A stretch of 64,000 nucleotides of DNA from Argopecten irradians (Eukaryota > Mollusca > Bivalvia > Pectinida > Pectinidae). The notes below the pieces were generated by a model. It made no database searches, had not been told where the DNA came from, and saw nothing but the letters and a program-made list of their open reading frames with translations. Both the position numbers and the translations under genes were made by a program. The stretch spans positions 16,673,765 through 16,737,764 of the forward strand of contig NC_091137.1 in assembly GCF_041381155.1 (NCBI RefSeq), written 5' to 3'. Shown in pieces: positions 50,811 through 62,132 of the stretch (positions are counted from its first letter, which is position 1; each line of letters begins with the position of its first letter).

Positions 50811-53800
50811 GATTTTTGGTCACCGTAATAACATGTGTGTTGCCCAGTGGTAAGTTTGTTTTTCAATTTTCATAATTTAGATTGGTGCCGGAGATACATT
50901 TTTTTAAATAACACATAAATTGTATTCATTTAAATGCATATTAATACATGTACTGTCACATATAAAACATTGTCTAAATTGAAGTCCCAGACACAGGCAG
51001 AATCACTGGATTATGTGCCCATTAAACCTGAGATAACTTCAAAAATGTTTTAGTGGCTTACTAGTCTGTTATATCACATAACTAATTACTATCTTACTAC
51101 TATAATGTTATTCAGTCTATTAATGAATTATCTCCCTTGTACAATTATAAATATCAATATGAAATTTATTCCCAAATTTATGTACCCATAAGAGTATAAT
51201 ATTTGGCATATTAATAGTAATAATAATATTCTTTTGTTACGTACCAAATTCGTTTAATTAAGATGTTGTTTAATCAACTTAATACATGTATATACTTTAA
51301 TTTAATTATAGTTTCTGGCAAGGAAAGGGCTTATATAGGCATAGCCTGTTGCCCAATCCTTTTGATTGATTCAATAAAATTGGTTGAAATGAAAAAAAAA
51401 AATTGTCTAAATTGATAATCACAGCATTTTGTAAGACAAGGCATCTTATAAAAAATAAAATCACTAATTTAAAACGTTTCGAAAGTTTTTTTTACAAATA
51501 ATTCAATTTTGCTTGTAACGAGCATTTTCATTGGCTTTAAAAATTGCTTTATCAGCCCATAAATGAAAAAATGGTGTTGCCGTTTGTGACGCTGCTTCTG
51601 ATCGGCTGAGATGACGGCGTAATGATTTCAAAGACAAAAGAGTCCAAAATTAATTTTTAGTGCTGAAAAAAAATCTGAGTGTTCTCTCATCGCGGTTTAT
51701 TTAGAGTACACAAAGATTTTTGTGCTTAAACTCCATAACATAAAAAAATATATTAAAATTAATCCTTAAATACTGCTAAGGGTTTATTCTAAGAAAAGAA
51801 TATACAATTTCATTAGCAAAGAATATACACCTCATTAAGTAATACAGAAATAATTTTAATAATATTTGTTTCAACTATTTTTTTTTGGCAAACAAATCTA
51901 TTGGAGCAAATATTGTGCACCTTCCCTGTACGTAAACTAGATCAAAAAGGATTTTATTCACCTCCCAACTGGAGAGTTCCACTGCTATAGAAGGACAAGG
52001 GGCGTAACTCTTTTGTCTTCATCTGATAAACTGAACTAATTGAGAGACCATTAGTTCTTATTAATTTTTAAGTTCTGTTTCATTATTAAAAATTGGGTGT
52101 TCTCCATTTTTGATCTTTTTTGTCTGTTTACAGCTATTACAGCTGTATTTAAGTGTTTTATGAACTATCTTGTAGTAAATGCAGAGATCACGTGCTCCGC
52201 GTGTAGTGGAGCTACAAGTATTGCTGACTGTAGCAGTACCTCTATCTGCGGAAATGGCGAGGTAGCATCTACGTTCATATTTACATTGGCTCTATAATAC
52301 CACTATATCACATTACAAAAGAATGACTGTACTAATACTATAAGTTATATGACACAATGGCAATATCGAATTGGTACTTGTGTGTATACAGATGAATAGT
52401 CGGTATTGATGGCGTTGTTTCATATTGTTGTTTTAATTTGAGACCATCGAATAATACAATAAAATTTTCAGTGGGCTTTCAATTTCGATGAGATTACAGA
52501 CAAATAGTCATAATACATGTACGCGTTACGTCTATTTGTCTGCAGTCCACTTTAGAGTCATAGGATTATAACACGGACAGGGGTGATTTTAATGCTTCAA
52601 TAATCAATTTATATATAGAACGCCTATTAATAATTTTCCGAATTACGTTACCGAAACAACATTTGATTTTGTTACATCAATGTGGCTTCTCCGTGTGATA
52701 AAGACTTGTTATATGTTTTTGTAGTACTGTTATTGGGAGGAGGTGACTAACGAAGATCTCAGTGTGGCCTTCAATGCAGGTTGCCGTTCAACTGCTGTAA
52801 GTAATGCTTAAGTTCTACGGACAGATCACGAGCGTATCAGAGTTTTTTGTTTATGTCCAAACTTTTTTTAATTGATGTTTATATAACTGATATTACATCA
52901 ATTACAAACTGTTTATGTCTGTGAGCAAATAAGCATTCTTTATTTGATTAAGATTTCAGGCGATAGCGATTAGGTTTCAAATACACTTTTATGTTCTTTA
53001 AAGTGCCACTTACATAATCGTTTGTCGGATTACCATTTCAAATTTCACAAAAATATCTATGTACACGTACTGTGATAAATGCAGTCAGAACTGCTGGAAT
53101 GATTTACTATTGTCCATCTGGGTAGGTGTTATCTAAGCATTGTATCCAACATGTCCATCACATACATGTTCGAAACATGACTAAGGTGTGTATTCTACCA
53201 CAAATGTAAACCGTCGTTTTTTATGCGTATCTTTTGGAAAAAAAATTATCGTGATTCAAAATATGTATTTTGCCTCTAAACGGAAGTACGTTACACTTAT
53301 GTATCAAGCTCCGGTTGTAAGGAAATCATTTCAGCCGGAATGAAAACTACATACATGTAAAAGGTTATATGGTCGAATCATTCTTTTGCTTGATGAGGAC
53401 GTAAATTCATTTCGTACCATACTACTATAAAATATATATAATGATGAAGAAATCGCCATCTTTCAAAATTAATTTGTTACCTGTACATGTGACTTATCAT
53501 CCCACACGTTCGACTTTCGATAATGACTTCAGTCACATTAATTTCGTAAGTACGATTATAGGACAGGGTGACTGTTATGTCACATGTTTTAAATGTCGAA
53601 CACAATACCGTGCAATACAATAAAATAAATCTTATTAAAGTCTCATATATCATACGAGTAATATGTGAGCTATTATCGCCACAAAATTCGCGACGGATGT
53701 AAATTATCGGCCTCATATGCAGTTTTTGTGTATTGTATCCCCTTATATATCTAATACGCAATCGCCATGTAACATATATCAACAGAATTACAGTTTCAAC

Positions 53801-56350
53801 ACAAGTCGGTTATGAAAACTAAAATTCAATATTAAAACACCGGCGCATTCTTTTTGTCTGTATAGTTTTCACTTTCCTATAATAGGTATGCGACATAATG
53901 TCATCGTTGAACGCAGGAAAACGGGCGATTGTAAACTGTGCGCAATGTTGTAACAGTTCTTCACAAAGTCTTCCGTGTAACAGATACCTCTGTGGACAAC
54001 AACCAGACCGTACGTATTCAATCTTTGTTTTCTTAGGGTTGTTCTTTTAACGTACTATAAAATAAAACACATTTATCATTATGATATGCATCATTGAAAT
54101 AGTTAACTAATTTATATAATGATTTAATCAAAATACAATAACAAGTTGTTTGCTAACTGTACAAATGCCGTTCTTACAGATTTGCAATAACATTTTTCTT
54201 ACCAAAATGAAAGTTAATAAAAGTAATATTTCGAGAATTCAAGCACCTTTTAGATTAAAGATACAATTTAATGAATGTCATCACTAATTAAACAAGGGAT
54301 CATTTTACTAATGAATACATAGCTTCAATGTTATTTGAGTGAAGTAACAACGTCTCTCAATATTTCACTATTGCTTGATTTGAAAAAATAAAGGTTTAGA
54401 AAACCCTCAGCCAATGAACGGAAATGATTTACTAATTTTTACATATAAGAAGTTTCATATTACATGTAATTATTTTTTTTATTCCATATCCAACCATTTA
54501 ATATCAAAACATTGATCATGATGAACATTTTGTATTCAGACACAGTGTCACTAAAATAATTTAATCAGAACAGCAAACACATTTGGAATGAATGGAACAT
54601 TGGAAAAAAATTGTTATAATATTAGACAATGAAGTGTGATTGTAATAGAATGAGTTATTCTAGAATGAGATATGTGTACAACGAATGGATGAAAGTGATG
54701 TAAGACATATAACTAATTATCATTATGGGAATTTTAGTGCGAAAATATGCTGAATAAAAGATGTGTATATGACAAAATGCTTATAATTGACTAACATTAC
54801 TCTGAAATCAGTTACAGCGCCGGTTGTACAATGTCAGCAGTGTCCACATCCGGTCTCTACTGTAGCCGACTGTACTCACGTGGTGAACTGTGGACCCTCC
54901 GAGGTAAGACTTCACTGGACAGAGGCAACGAATAATCCACCTTAATGTTCTCATATAGAATCATACAAGGTATTAAATTCACTAACGTTCATTTTCATCA
55001 CATTACTTAGTCCTGAACTAGAAACTTTGGTTGTGCGAAAACAGATACTTGTTTACTGTTAAAGGGGAAATGATGTAACGATACGATCAGATTAATTAGG
55101 AAAATATTATTTGTTTCTTAGTAATGCATTCTCACACTTTCACAAGCAGCTATACATTGTAGTATAGTGCATTCTAGTGTACTTATTGTAAAGTTACACG
55201 ATGAATTTTAATTGATTTTGTTCCGCATTAAACGAAGTGATCCAAACTAAACTAAACTGAAATAACTAAATAAACAATATTACAGCATGTAACAGTACCA
55301 ATGAACACATAGTGTAGATATTTATTTAAGCATTGATGTCATTATTTTTAATTTCTTCGGGGTATGAAAAAAATTTTGTTTGCAAACTGTGAGAATCTGC
55401 GTAGCGGATTCTCACAAAATATTGCAAACAAAATTTATTTCATAACCCAGTGAAGTTAAAAATATGGACATCAATGTTTATAATTAATTTTTCAGACTAC
55501 TAGATAGCATAAAATACATTTAAACGTATGATTCCATTGACTGTTCAATAGATTATTTTTTTTCTAAATCAATACGCAACGTCGACGTCTCTATTGTGAT
55601 AACGTCGAGTTTTCGCGCCATTCTCGGAGTTTTTCTTCATAGTCATATATGAAGAAAAAGTATCTGCCAATCAGAAAGTCGGATTTACTATAAAAAAAAT
55701 AAAAATTAATTATTGTAGTATAGATAGTCTGAAATAACAACTGACCAAACATCTCTATCCATTTTCTGATGTGTAACCTTTTTCCATTGTAGTTGTGTTA
55801 CAGTGATATATACATGTTTGGTGGTAGTATCCTTCGCTACATGCGTGGATGCAGGGAAAAATCAGTAAGTTAATGACTGAAAAGTGACCTACATTTCATC
55901 CCCAAACTTACCACAATTAAAACTACTCTCTAAATTTGATTTCCTATGAAGGTTTCATTTTTGTAATGATACCTTTATTCCAACTATGAACTATGGTACC
56001 ATAGAATTGAATCCTTTCAATCATATTTGTATCATTGTGTGATACCTAGTAATGAATATAACGTATATCTCAGGTCTTGGTTGTGTACGTGGCCTCGTCG
56101 TTATTAATCCTTTTGAAAAGAAGGACAAAAATGCTGTGTGCGGTTGCCTTATTCAAAGCCATATTATCTTGTTTGTCATTGTACTATGAATTAAATCGAA
56201 ACATTTTCATTTGTACAGTTATGTCAGAATGGCACTGCATCACACCAAGCAGGCCACCTGCCGAGGCGATCGGAGTTGAATTTATGTTCCGAATGTTGTG
56301 ACGGTGACAAGTGTAACCTGACAGGCTGTTACCAGCTCCAGCACAAGTAA
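50811..56350 (+). CDS. TFP-B: secreted protein with two three-finger (Ly6/uPAR-like) domains
   Basis: Exons: 50811-50849, 52176-52261, 52725-52796, 53886-54009, 54818-54903, 55793-55864 and 56219-56350 (stop TAA). All junctions are AG acceptors and GT donors, and phases match through to the stop. The first listed exon is the hydrophobic end of a signal peptide (FLVTVITCVLPS); the start codon must lie in an unplaced upstream exon. Maturation is likely before EITCSACSG. Domain 1 runs ITCSAC to PCNRYLCG and domain 2 runs VQCQQC to KCNLTGCY. Each has 12 cysteines in the same order, including a CC pair and a final xCN, which is two more than the usual ten. The protein ends CYQLQHK with no hydrophobic tail, so it is probably secreted, not GPI-anchored. 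Exon sizes repeat (86, 72, 124 and 86, 72, 132). Ligand unknown. Confidence 0.88.
51311..51370 (+). repeat. LINE 3'-tail-like motif in TFP-B intron (copy 2)
   Basis: Counterpart of 25093-25150: ggcaaggaaagggcttatat, then gcctgttgcccaatccttttg. Confidence 0.5.
55331..55476. mobile_element. 146-bp fold-back element in a TFP-B intron
   Basis: The outer arms cattgatgtc and gacatcaatg are exact complements. The arms continue through atttttaa, gggtatga and ttttgtttgcaa to an inner stem tgtgagaatc/gattctcaca around cgtagcg. The whole is one imperfect hairpin without coding capacity. It lies in the intron between 54903 and 55793 of TFP-B and is absent from the TFP-A introns seen here. Confidence 0.85.
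55491..55738. repeat. Inverted-repeat-flanked segment next to the fold-back
   Basis: ttttcagactactagatag near 55491 and its approximate complement gtatagatagtctgaaa near 55720 bracket about 200 bases. Inside is a perfect 12-base hairpin, tttttcttcata/tatgaagaaaaa (about 55632-55661). It may be another small inverted-repeat element. Confidence 0.4.
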
Positions 56351-56433
56351 CAGGAGGTTAATAAGATCATACTCAACGTTCTTACCAGATCACGCATATT
56401 TAACTTCAGCTTCTATAGAATGTCAAATTATCA

Positions 56434-56439
56434 AATAAA
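56434..56439 (+). terminator. Polyadenylation signal of TFP-B
   Basis: aataaa, 84 bases after the TFP-B stop codon. It is the first canonical hexamer downstream, which would give a short 3' untranslated region. Confidence 0.6.
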
Positions 56440-57112
56440 TCATTCAAAGCAATATGTAAAGGATCTGAAATGAGTGTCCATTTCGTATGGGAATTATTAC
56501 AACGAGTCTAAAAGGTGTTTGATTTTAAATTTCAGATGAAGAGGTTTGTAATTTCAAATTTAAGGCAAATTACTTTTTGTAAAAAAAACTATTTCTAAGA
56601 ACTTGAACGCCGAAATATTCTGTAAAATCCAGCGGAGACAGCCATTTTGTTCCGTTGAGATGAAAGTATTTCTTTTCTGTTTCTGCTACCATCCTCAACA
56701 TTATATTGGTTTCCCTTTGACTTCATCAACCTCTCTTGAACCTATGCGTTAATTATTGTTCAGGGAACAATCGAAATGCGGCACGTTATATAGCCATAGT
56801 CCGAAAAGAACTAATTACTTTGACATGAACATGCGTAGGTTTGGATATGTGTAGGGAATGGTGTCAAAATCATTTTTGTTTTTTCGCATTATTAGTAACT
56901 GGACAAGTTAGAGGACCAGTGGGTTGCAATTGGCTACCATTCTTCAGAAATATTGTTAAATTTGTTTCATAACTTGAGTATATAGAAGATTAAAATAACC
57001 TTTAAATTTAGTTTCATAACTGAACATCAGAATTACCTATGTATTTGTTTTAATAGCTTTTGTAAACAGAATATTAGAATTACTTTTAACTTTGGTTACT
57101 TTATTGGGGCAT
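56440..57112. other. Intergenic, no gene seen
   Basis: No exon, RNA gene or repeat recognised. Confidence 0.4.
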
Positions 57113-57178
57113 TGGCAATCTCTCCCAAAGTTCATTGCGGTCCGCACATTCACCACAATGCATCCTGGGAGAGATTGG
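57113..57178. repeat. Imperfect hairpin, 26-base arms
   Basis: The left arm caatctctcccaaagttcat and the right arm end atgcatcctgggagagattg pair with a few mismatches, extended by tgcggt/accaca near a short loop. The segment is less AT-rich than its surroundings. It may be the terminal part of a fold-back element or a transcribed hairpin. Confidence 0.55.
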
Positions 57179-57739
57179 GGTATTGGGCCCTACTAGTTAT
57201 ATGGACGAGGGGGAATAACTCCAACTCAACTATAGTATTTTATCTAGGCATTTACCAGATCTAGATAAAGGACAACATTCCTAATAGCGGGCTTGGATGA
57301 TAAGATGATTTATTACATATAAATTATAAATGTATTTCCTCGTATAAAATTACTTTGTCTGTGATATTGATTCTGCAGCGTTTGTCAAACTAGCTAGATA
57401 ATGTTTTAAAACTTTTTCCGTTTATCCTCTTGAATATTTTACCTGTACAAATCAGCCATTGGCTAGTTCCTCATTATCAGCTTGTTTCATTTTGTTTTCA
57501 TTTTGGGGTTTGTGCTTTCGTTAGAAATAACTACAACGCTGTATTGATAAGACATGACTATTCTATTGCATCTTTTGCAGCAATGTAAGTTTTTGAATTA
57601 GACATAATTATACATAGATTACACAAAAGAAAAAAAATTATCAAGAAAACAAAGTGAAACACGGACATACGACAATATTACTAAACTCCAGGTCTTTACA
57701 CGAGATATTATTGTCTTTAAGTTATGTTCATAACCTTTC

Positions 57740-57925
57740 TCATTGGTAAACTATGTTAGTTATTATATTAGTAACCATTTTTATTAGTAACCTATTTTAT
57801 TATTTATATTAATAACCATATTTTCATTAGTGATCTATGTTAGTAACTATATATTAGTAACCTTTTTCATTAGTAATCTTTATTATTAATTTTATTAGTA
57901 TTTTTTTCAGTAGTAACCTATGGTA
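57740..57925. repeat. Degenerate AT-rich tandem repeat
   Basis: Repeated ttagtaacc/ttagtaatc blocks separated by t-rich runs (attagtaacctattttatta, attagtaacctttttcatta). Unit length varies around 20-25 bases, with no coding potential. Confidence 0.7.
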
Positions 57926-58618
57926 GACATTTTCACTCGGTTAACTTTCGGTTCGCTCCTTTGGTTATTCAGTCAGTATTATTTATCATTGTTGAATTTT
58001 TGTAAATGTAAAACACACAAGACTGGAAAGCTTATTATTTGTCATAGAAAAGATTTAATAGACAATATCATAATTACACACAAAATAAAATACAACGGAG
58101 AAAAAAAGTTAATGGTAATATTTCATTAAACTTGTGTCAGAGTGAATGTCCTGAATTAGGCCTATATAAGTATCTTATTGTTACTGAAAGGGATCAAGCC
58201 ACGACATGTTACGGATTCGTAAAGCCTTCTTAAAGTCCAAACATAGCAAACCTTTTCTAAATAAACTAAACCACATATAATCATAATCTTTAAACATACA
58301 CAGATTTAACTTTTTACAAATCTGATATGCAGCCATTCTTCAATTCTAATCAGATTTTAATCGGGATTCCGAGTGTGGAAACAAAGTTGTATGTAAAGCT
58401 ACCATCAAAAGAAAATGATGTTAACTTTATATTCTGGCTAGTACAACAAGTATTCACGAACTTTCCAAAAAAAGGAAGTCTATTCAACGCTTTCTGTTAA
58501 AAATCAGGTATGGTGTTTGAGTACCGGATCTAACATGTGGGATGAAGATGAAGTATTTAAAAGAGAAAGTGTGAAACATAGATACTGTCAAATAACACAC
58601 AATCAAATACTAAGGTTA
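57926..58618. other. Intergenic, no gene seen
   Basis: A 69-codon plus-strand frame at 57920-58129 has no domain character. Nothing else was recognised. Confidence 0.4.
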
Positions 58619-58661
58619 CACCCCTTACAAACAGTAAGGGGTGGGGATTTGTAAGGGGTGG
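58619..58661. repeat. Perfect 10-base stem hairpin with a third repeat of one arm
   Basis: caccccttac, a 5-base loop aaaca, then gtaaggggtg. The right arm is repeated after ggggattt as gtaaggggtgg. Confidence 0.85.
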
Positions 58662-60118
58662 ACAGCTATATAGTTATACATGTATTCAAATACAGTTTAA
58701 ACCTGCATAAGTTAACATTCACCTCTGTAAAAAGTTTATCTGCTAAAGACCACGTCATCATGGTTCCGATCAGTTTCAACACATCACAATTTGCCATGTG
58801 TATAACGGTCATTTGGCTATAAAGATTATACTGTATTTTAATTATCACTTGGGTGGGCGTTACATACAAGGTTGTCTGTAAACATATATTATTAATAATA
58901 TATAATTGTCATCATTGCATATACATTAAAGTTGTATTTCTTGTAATTTTCACTGTAACGATATGTCGTTTTAACATTCGACATTTGAATATGGACATGT
59001 ACCTTGATGATTGTCGCGACGATGTTCGAAAGAGTTCGGAATGATTCGGCATCTTTCGAGCCTATTTTTTACGTGTACACGTTAAAAAGATTTTTTCACT
59101 TCTATAATTAAAATACTTCAAGTGCTGCAACTTAATAAAAAGTGGTAAAAGTAGAAAGTTTAAACCTCGGACAGACGGAGAAAAATGTGTATAACACTTA
59201 AACAGTTTTTACTATGACAAAAAGAGCGAAAGTGATAGACCATACAACTTTAACATGACATTGTTTTTATAGTGTATATTGTATATATAGGTGAATTACA
59301 GAAGATCCAGGAAGACCTACAATGTATGTTAATGCAAACAGTATGTTAGAAGGAAGTTTTACATTGCATAAAAATGTTCACACGTGTATTTTATTAATAT
59401 TGATCTGTATGTTCACGTCTGGTTAGCTTCGTACCTCATATCAGAAATTTAGACATGAAGTCAATGGCCCAAAAAGCATGAGTATGAATAAGTAAAAAAT
59501 ATCTTCGTCCCAACACATTTCTTATTCTCGTCTGGTGAATATTTTCATGTCATCCGAGTTGAGTGGATAGCTATACGTGTACTAAATACAATGTATCTAT
59601 ACGCATACTAACAATCCTTTAAGCTCATGGTTCGATATAAAATAATGGCATGTTCTTCGTGGGAGATGGGCCGTATATATTTTACAGAGGGCAGGATATA
59701 AAATCAAACAGCGTTAAATTAATGATCGCTTGAAACACGACAGTTTTGTGACATGTCTCAATATAAAACAATTAATCGGCTGTCACGATATAAGCTGTGA
59801 TAGCGTTCTACACCACTTTGATTACCACGACTGTGTACAGGTATGACTAACAGGTGAGTTCTACCTGTACCTAGTATAACATTATACCTACGTGCAATGA
59901 CAACTAAGTAATCAATACCTTTATTCAATTCCCGGCGTTGAGTGTGACGTCGACAATCGGGTATATACATTGTAAATACCCTTATTATGTATGGAGGCCT
60001 AGGATAAACATAGCCATAAAAATACGTGTCGGTAACAATATATATCGTCAACTTGTCCAATACACCTACAATGTCATTATGAATACGGATCGGTACAGCC
60101 ATTGACATCTATAGTCAC
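58662..60118. other. Intergenic, no gene seen
   Basis: The longest open frame (minus strand, 59758-60108, 116 codons) has no recognised domain, no neighbouring splice context and ordinary composition, so I do not call it a gene. Confidence 0.4.
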
Positions 60119-60205
60119 ACTTCGTTATCTCGAGCTCTGGTATTTCCAATACGTATACCTTATCTCGAGCTCTGACATTCCAAATACCTTATCACGAGCT
60201 CTGAA
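60119..60205. repeat. Three spaced copies of a cttatctcgagctctg motif
   Basis: gttatctcgagctctgg (about 60124), cttatctcgagctctg (about 60159) and cttatcacgagctctg (about 60188) at intervals of about 29-35 bases. The motif contains the palindrome gagctc. It is probably a decayed short tandem repeat. Confidence 0.7.
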
Positions 60206-60742
60206 AATTTCAAAACCATACCTCAATTGGAAATAAACACCCAAGCATGACAATAATCGGGGACAGATGTGATGTTTTCAAATTAATACAAAGAAAATCA
60301 AATTCAAATAAATGCATAAATGGATAAAAGCATCGACTTCATCTGACGGCTCCTATGCAACCCACACAATTTAACGAATAAACTTATAATTACATCATGA
60401 CGTAAATGTGCATACGAATACCACAAAATTGGTGTCCGTGGGCACATACATGTGTAGAAAAGGAAATATACATGTGTTTGGGACCCCTCGTCTCGATTCA
60501 GAGCTCCCGATGACTACATCATGCACCTAATGCATATATATGCTCTTTCTGATGATCAGTCACTATCATTCAGCTAATTCAGGCAAAATTGGATTGCAAC
60601 TTATGATCAAGATCTTTATAACACACGTAGATCTATCAATATTCATAAAATATTTCTTATTCTATATTGTCTTATTTGAAATATGTATGCAATTATGAGA
60701 AGGCCGTGAAAAAGGAGCACCAGGCCGATCTAATTAAGGAAT

Positions 60743-60770
60743 CCGCTAACCGCTGAGCCGTACGACTAAT
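60743..60770 (-). repeat. Possible tRNA-derived SINE remnant (A-box-like)
   Basis: On the minus strand, tacggctcagcggttagcgg resembles an RNA polymerase III A box as found at SINE 5' ends. I could not find a convincing B box (GGTTCGAATCC-like) at the right distance, so this is a weak call and may be chance. Confidence 0.25.
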
Positions 60771-60789
60771 ACACGTGTTTTACATGTTA

Positions 60790-61393
60790 TAGAAAATGCA
60801 CGGAAACCTGTTACTGTCTTCGGCTAAAAGCTGAACAATTAGTAAGCTGATATGTGTACGGCATGCATGTTTATTTTTGCGATCGGACCTATCGATAATC
60901 TATTCTGTTAAAACATGAGCCTAACCGACTGCCATAATATCTCATCCTAGTCCAATATCAGCTAATTGAATTACATACACGGGGAATCACGTGATTAGCA
61001 ACACGGCTCTTTGAACCCTGAGACACAAAAGAGTTCTACATAAGTTCTGACCTAAACCTGCTTAACATATAAATACATAGGCATTTAAAGGACTGCGAGA
61101 TAATCTATATACCTGAGTGTGTGTGTATTATATGCGGCTTTGAAATAATTTAATGCTTTACAATTCCTAACTTAGCAACTAAAGCAGTTGAGCGGAACTG
61201 CGTTGACGATATAGGTGTCTGGTGAAATAGAGTAGACCTATAGGATATATGGTATCAAAACAATTCGTCTTGTGGATAATTATAGAGGACAACTTCAGTA
61301 TCTACAGCTTACATCTACCAAACTACTGACGTGATTCTACGATAGGAAATCTGGATAGCTAGTAAATATAACGTACGGATTTCAGCGCCCAAT
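60790..61393. other. Flank of the candidate exon at 61394, no feature assigned
   Basis: AT-rich. A possible acceptor (atttcag) lies a few bases before the ATG at 61394, so the ATG could be in a second exon with a leader exon somewhere here. Confidence 0.35.
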
Positions 61394-61672
61394 ATGCCGA
61401 GCCCAGAATCCGAACGCCCAAGGACTAGCCAAAAGGGGCGTCATAATAAAATATACCGCACCCCGGCGACCCCACCCCCAGAGGAACTATTGGAAAAGGA
61501 AAAGGGATTTATTTTGGACTGTAATGCTACCAGCAGTATCTCCTCGGACTATTCCAAGACGAACCCCAAACTGGGGCCAGTTATACCTCCCTACAACTCC
61601 CAGAAGGACCGACACGTAGATCCCTACTTCGAGTTCCAAGGAGTTCAGAAGACATTAGCTCTCACCAAACAG
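61394..61672 (+). CDS. Candidate first coding exon of an unrecognised gene
   Basis: An ATG-started frame of 93 codons ends at LALTKQ exactly at a donor, ag|gtacgt, in phase 0. It is markedly richer in G and C than the flanks and has a hydrophilic, proline-rich sequence: basic N-terminus (RPRTSQKGRHNKIYRT), TPPPEELLEKEKG, KTNPKLGPVIPP and a more hydrophobic end (VDPYFEFQGVQKT). No signal peptide, membrane segment or known catalytic motif is visible. Composition, codon-like bias and the donor support a real exon. Downstream exons are not found before 64000, so the gene continues past a long intron or out of the window. I do not recognise the family. Confidence 0.6.
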
Positions 61673-62132
61673 GTACGTATGGGTTCCATTTACCTAGGTG
61701 TGCTCCACAACTAAGCAAAAATTGTACAAAGCGTTTTCGTAGTTAATGTTTAGTAATTTGAGAACTGGAGACTTGAAAAAAATCATGGCTTCAACTTTCA
61801 CTTGTTACATGCTGATATTGGGTTTCCTAAAGCGAAAATAACATTTGTAAGATAGAATAAGATATATAGCCTATAACCTATACAAAACGTTACTATACAA
61901 TGTTTTGTATACTGTACAATGAGTTTTTGAAATTTTACCATTTAAGTTCTCGCATACTCTTAGAAATGCATGTATAATGTATGTACAAATATGCACGTGC
62001 TCTTTGCTAAATTAGGAGACCCCATTAAAAACTTAACTCTATTATATTATATAATGATTGACTGTTGGACGACTTTATAATTACATTAACTTAACCCTAC
62101 ATGTACCAACATTTATTACAATAAGAAACATC
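61673..62132 (+). other. Start of presumed intron, no feature seen
   Basis: AT-rich sequence following the donor at 61673. Confidence 0.35.

Larger units (their letters stand above)
27189..52833 (+). repeat. 26-kb direct tandem repeat, copy 2
   Basis: Second occurrence of the block, starting ttaagtattacattt. Reading frames of the LINE, ORF1 and Crypton regions are longer here than in copy 1, so this is the better-quality version of those segments. One exception is about 28960-29140, where copy 2 lacks about 75 bases and shows single-base losses. After about 52833 the sequence continues naturally into the rest of TFP-B. Confidence 0.95.

Noticed and set aside
52097-52297. Single-exon reading of MFSIFDLFCLF...NAEITCSAC as a start of TFP-B
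   Set aside because: Its hydrophobic stretch could pass for a signal peptide. However, the exon at 50811-50849 matches the TFP-A signal exon in length, phase and sequence, and splices in frame to an acceptor at 52175, which is the better model.
59758-60108. 116-codon minus-strand frame
   Set aside because: Arg/Tyr/Ile-rich with no recognised motif and no splice context. It is compatible with a chance open frame.
60680-60790. A tRNA gene on the minus strand
   Set aside because: Only an A-box-like stretch is visible. No B box, cloverleaf or anticodon stem could be drawn.
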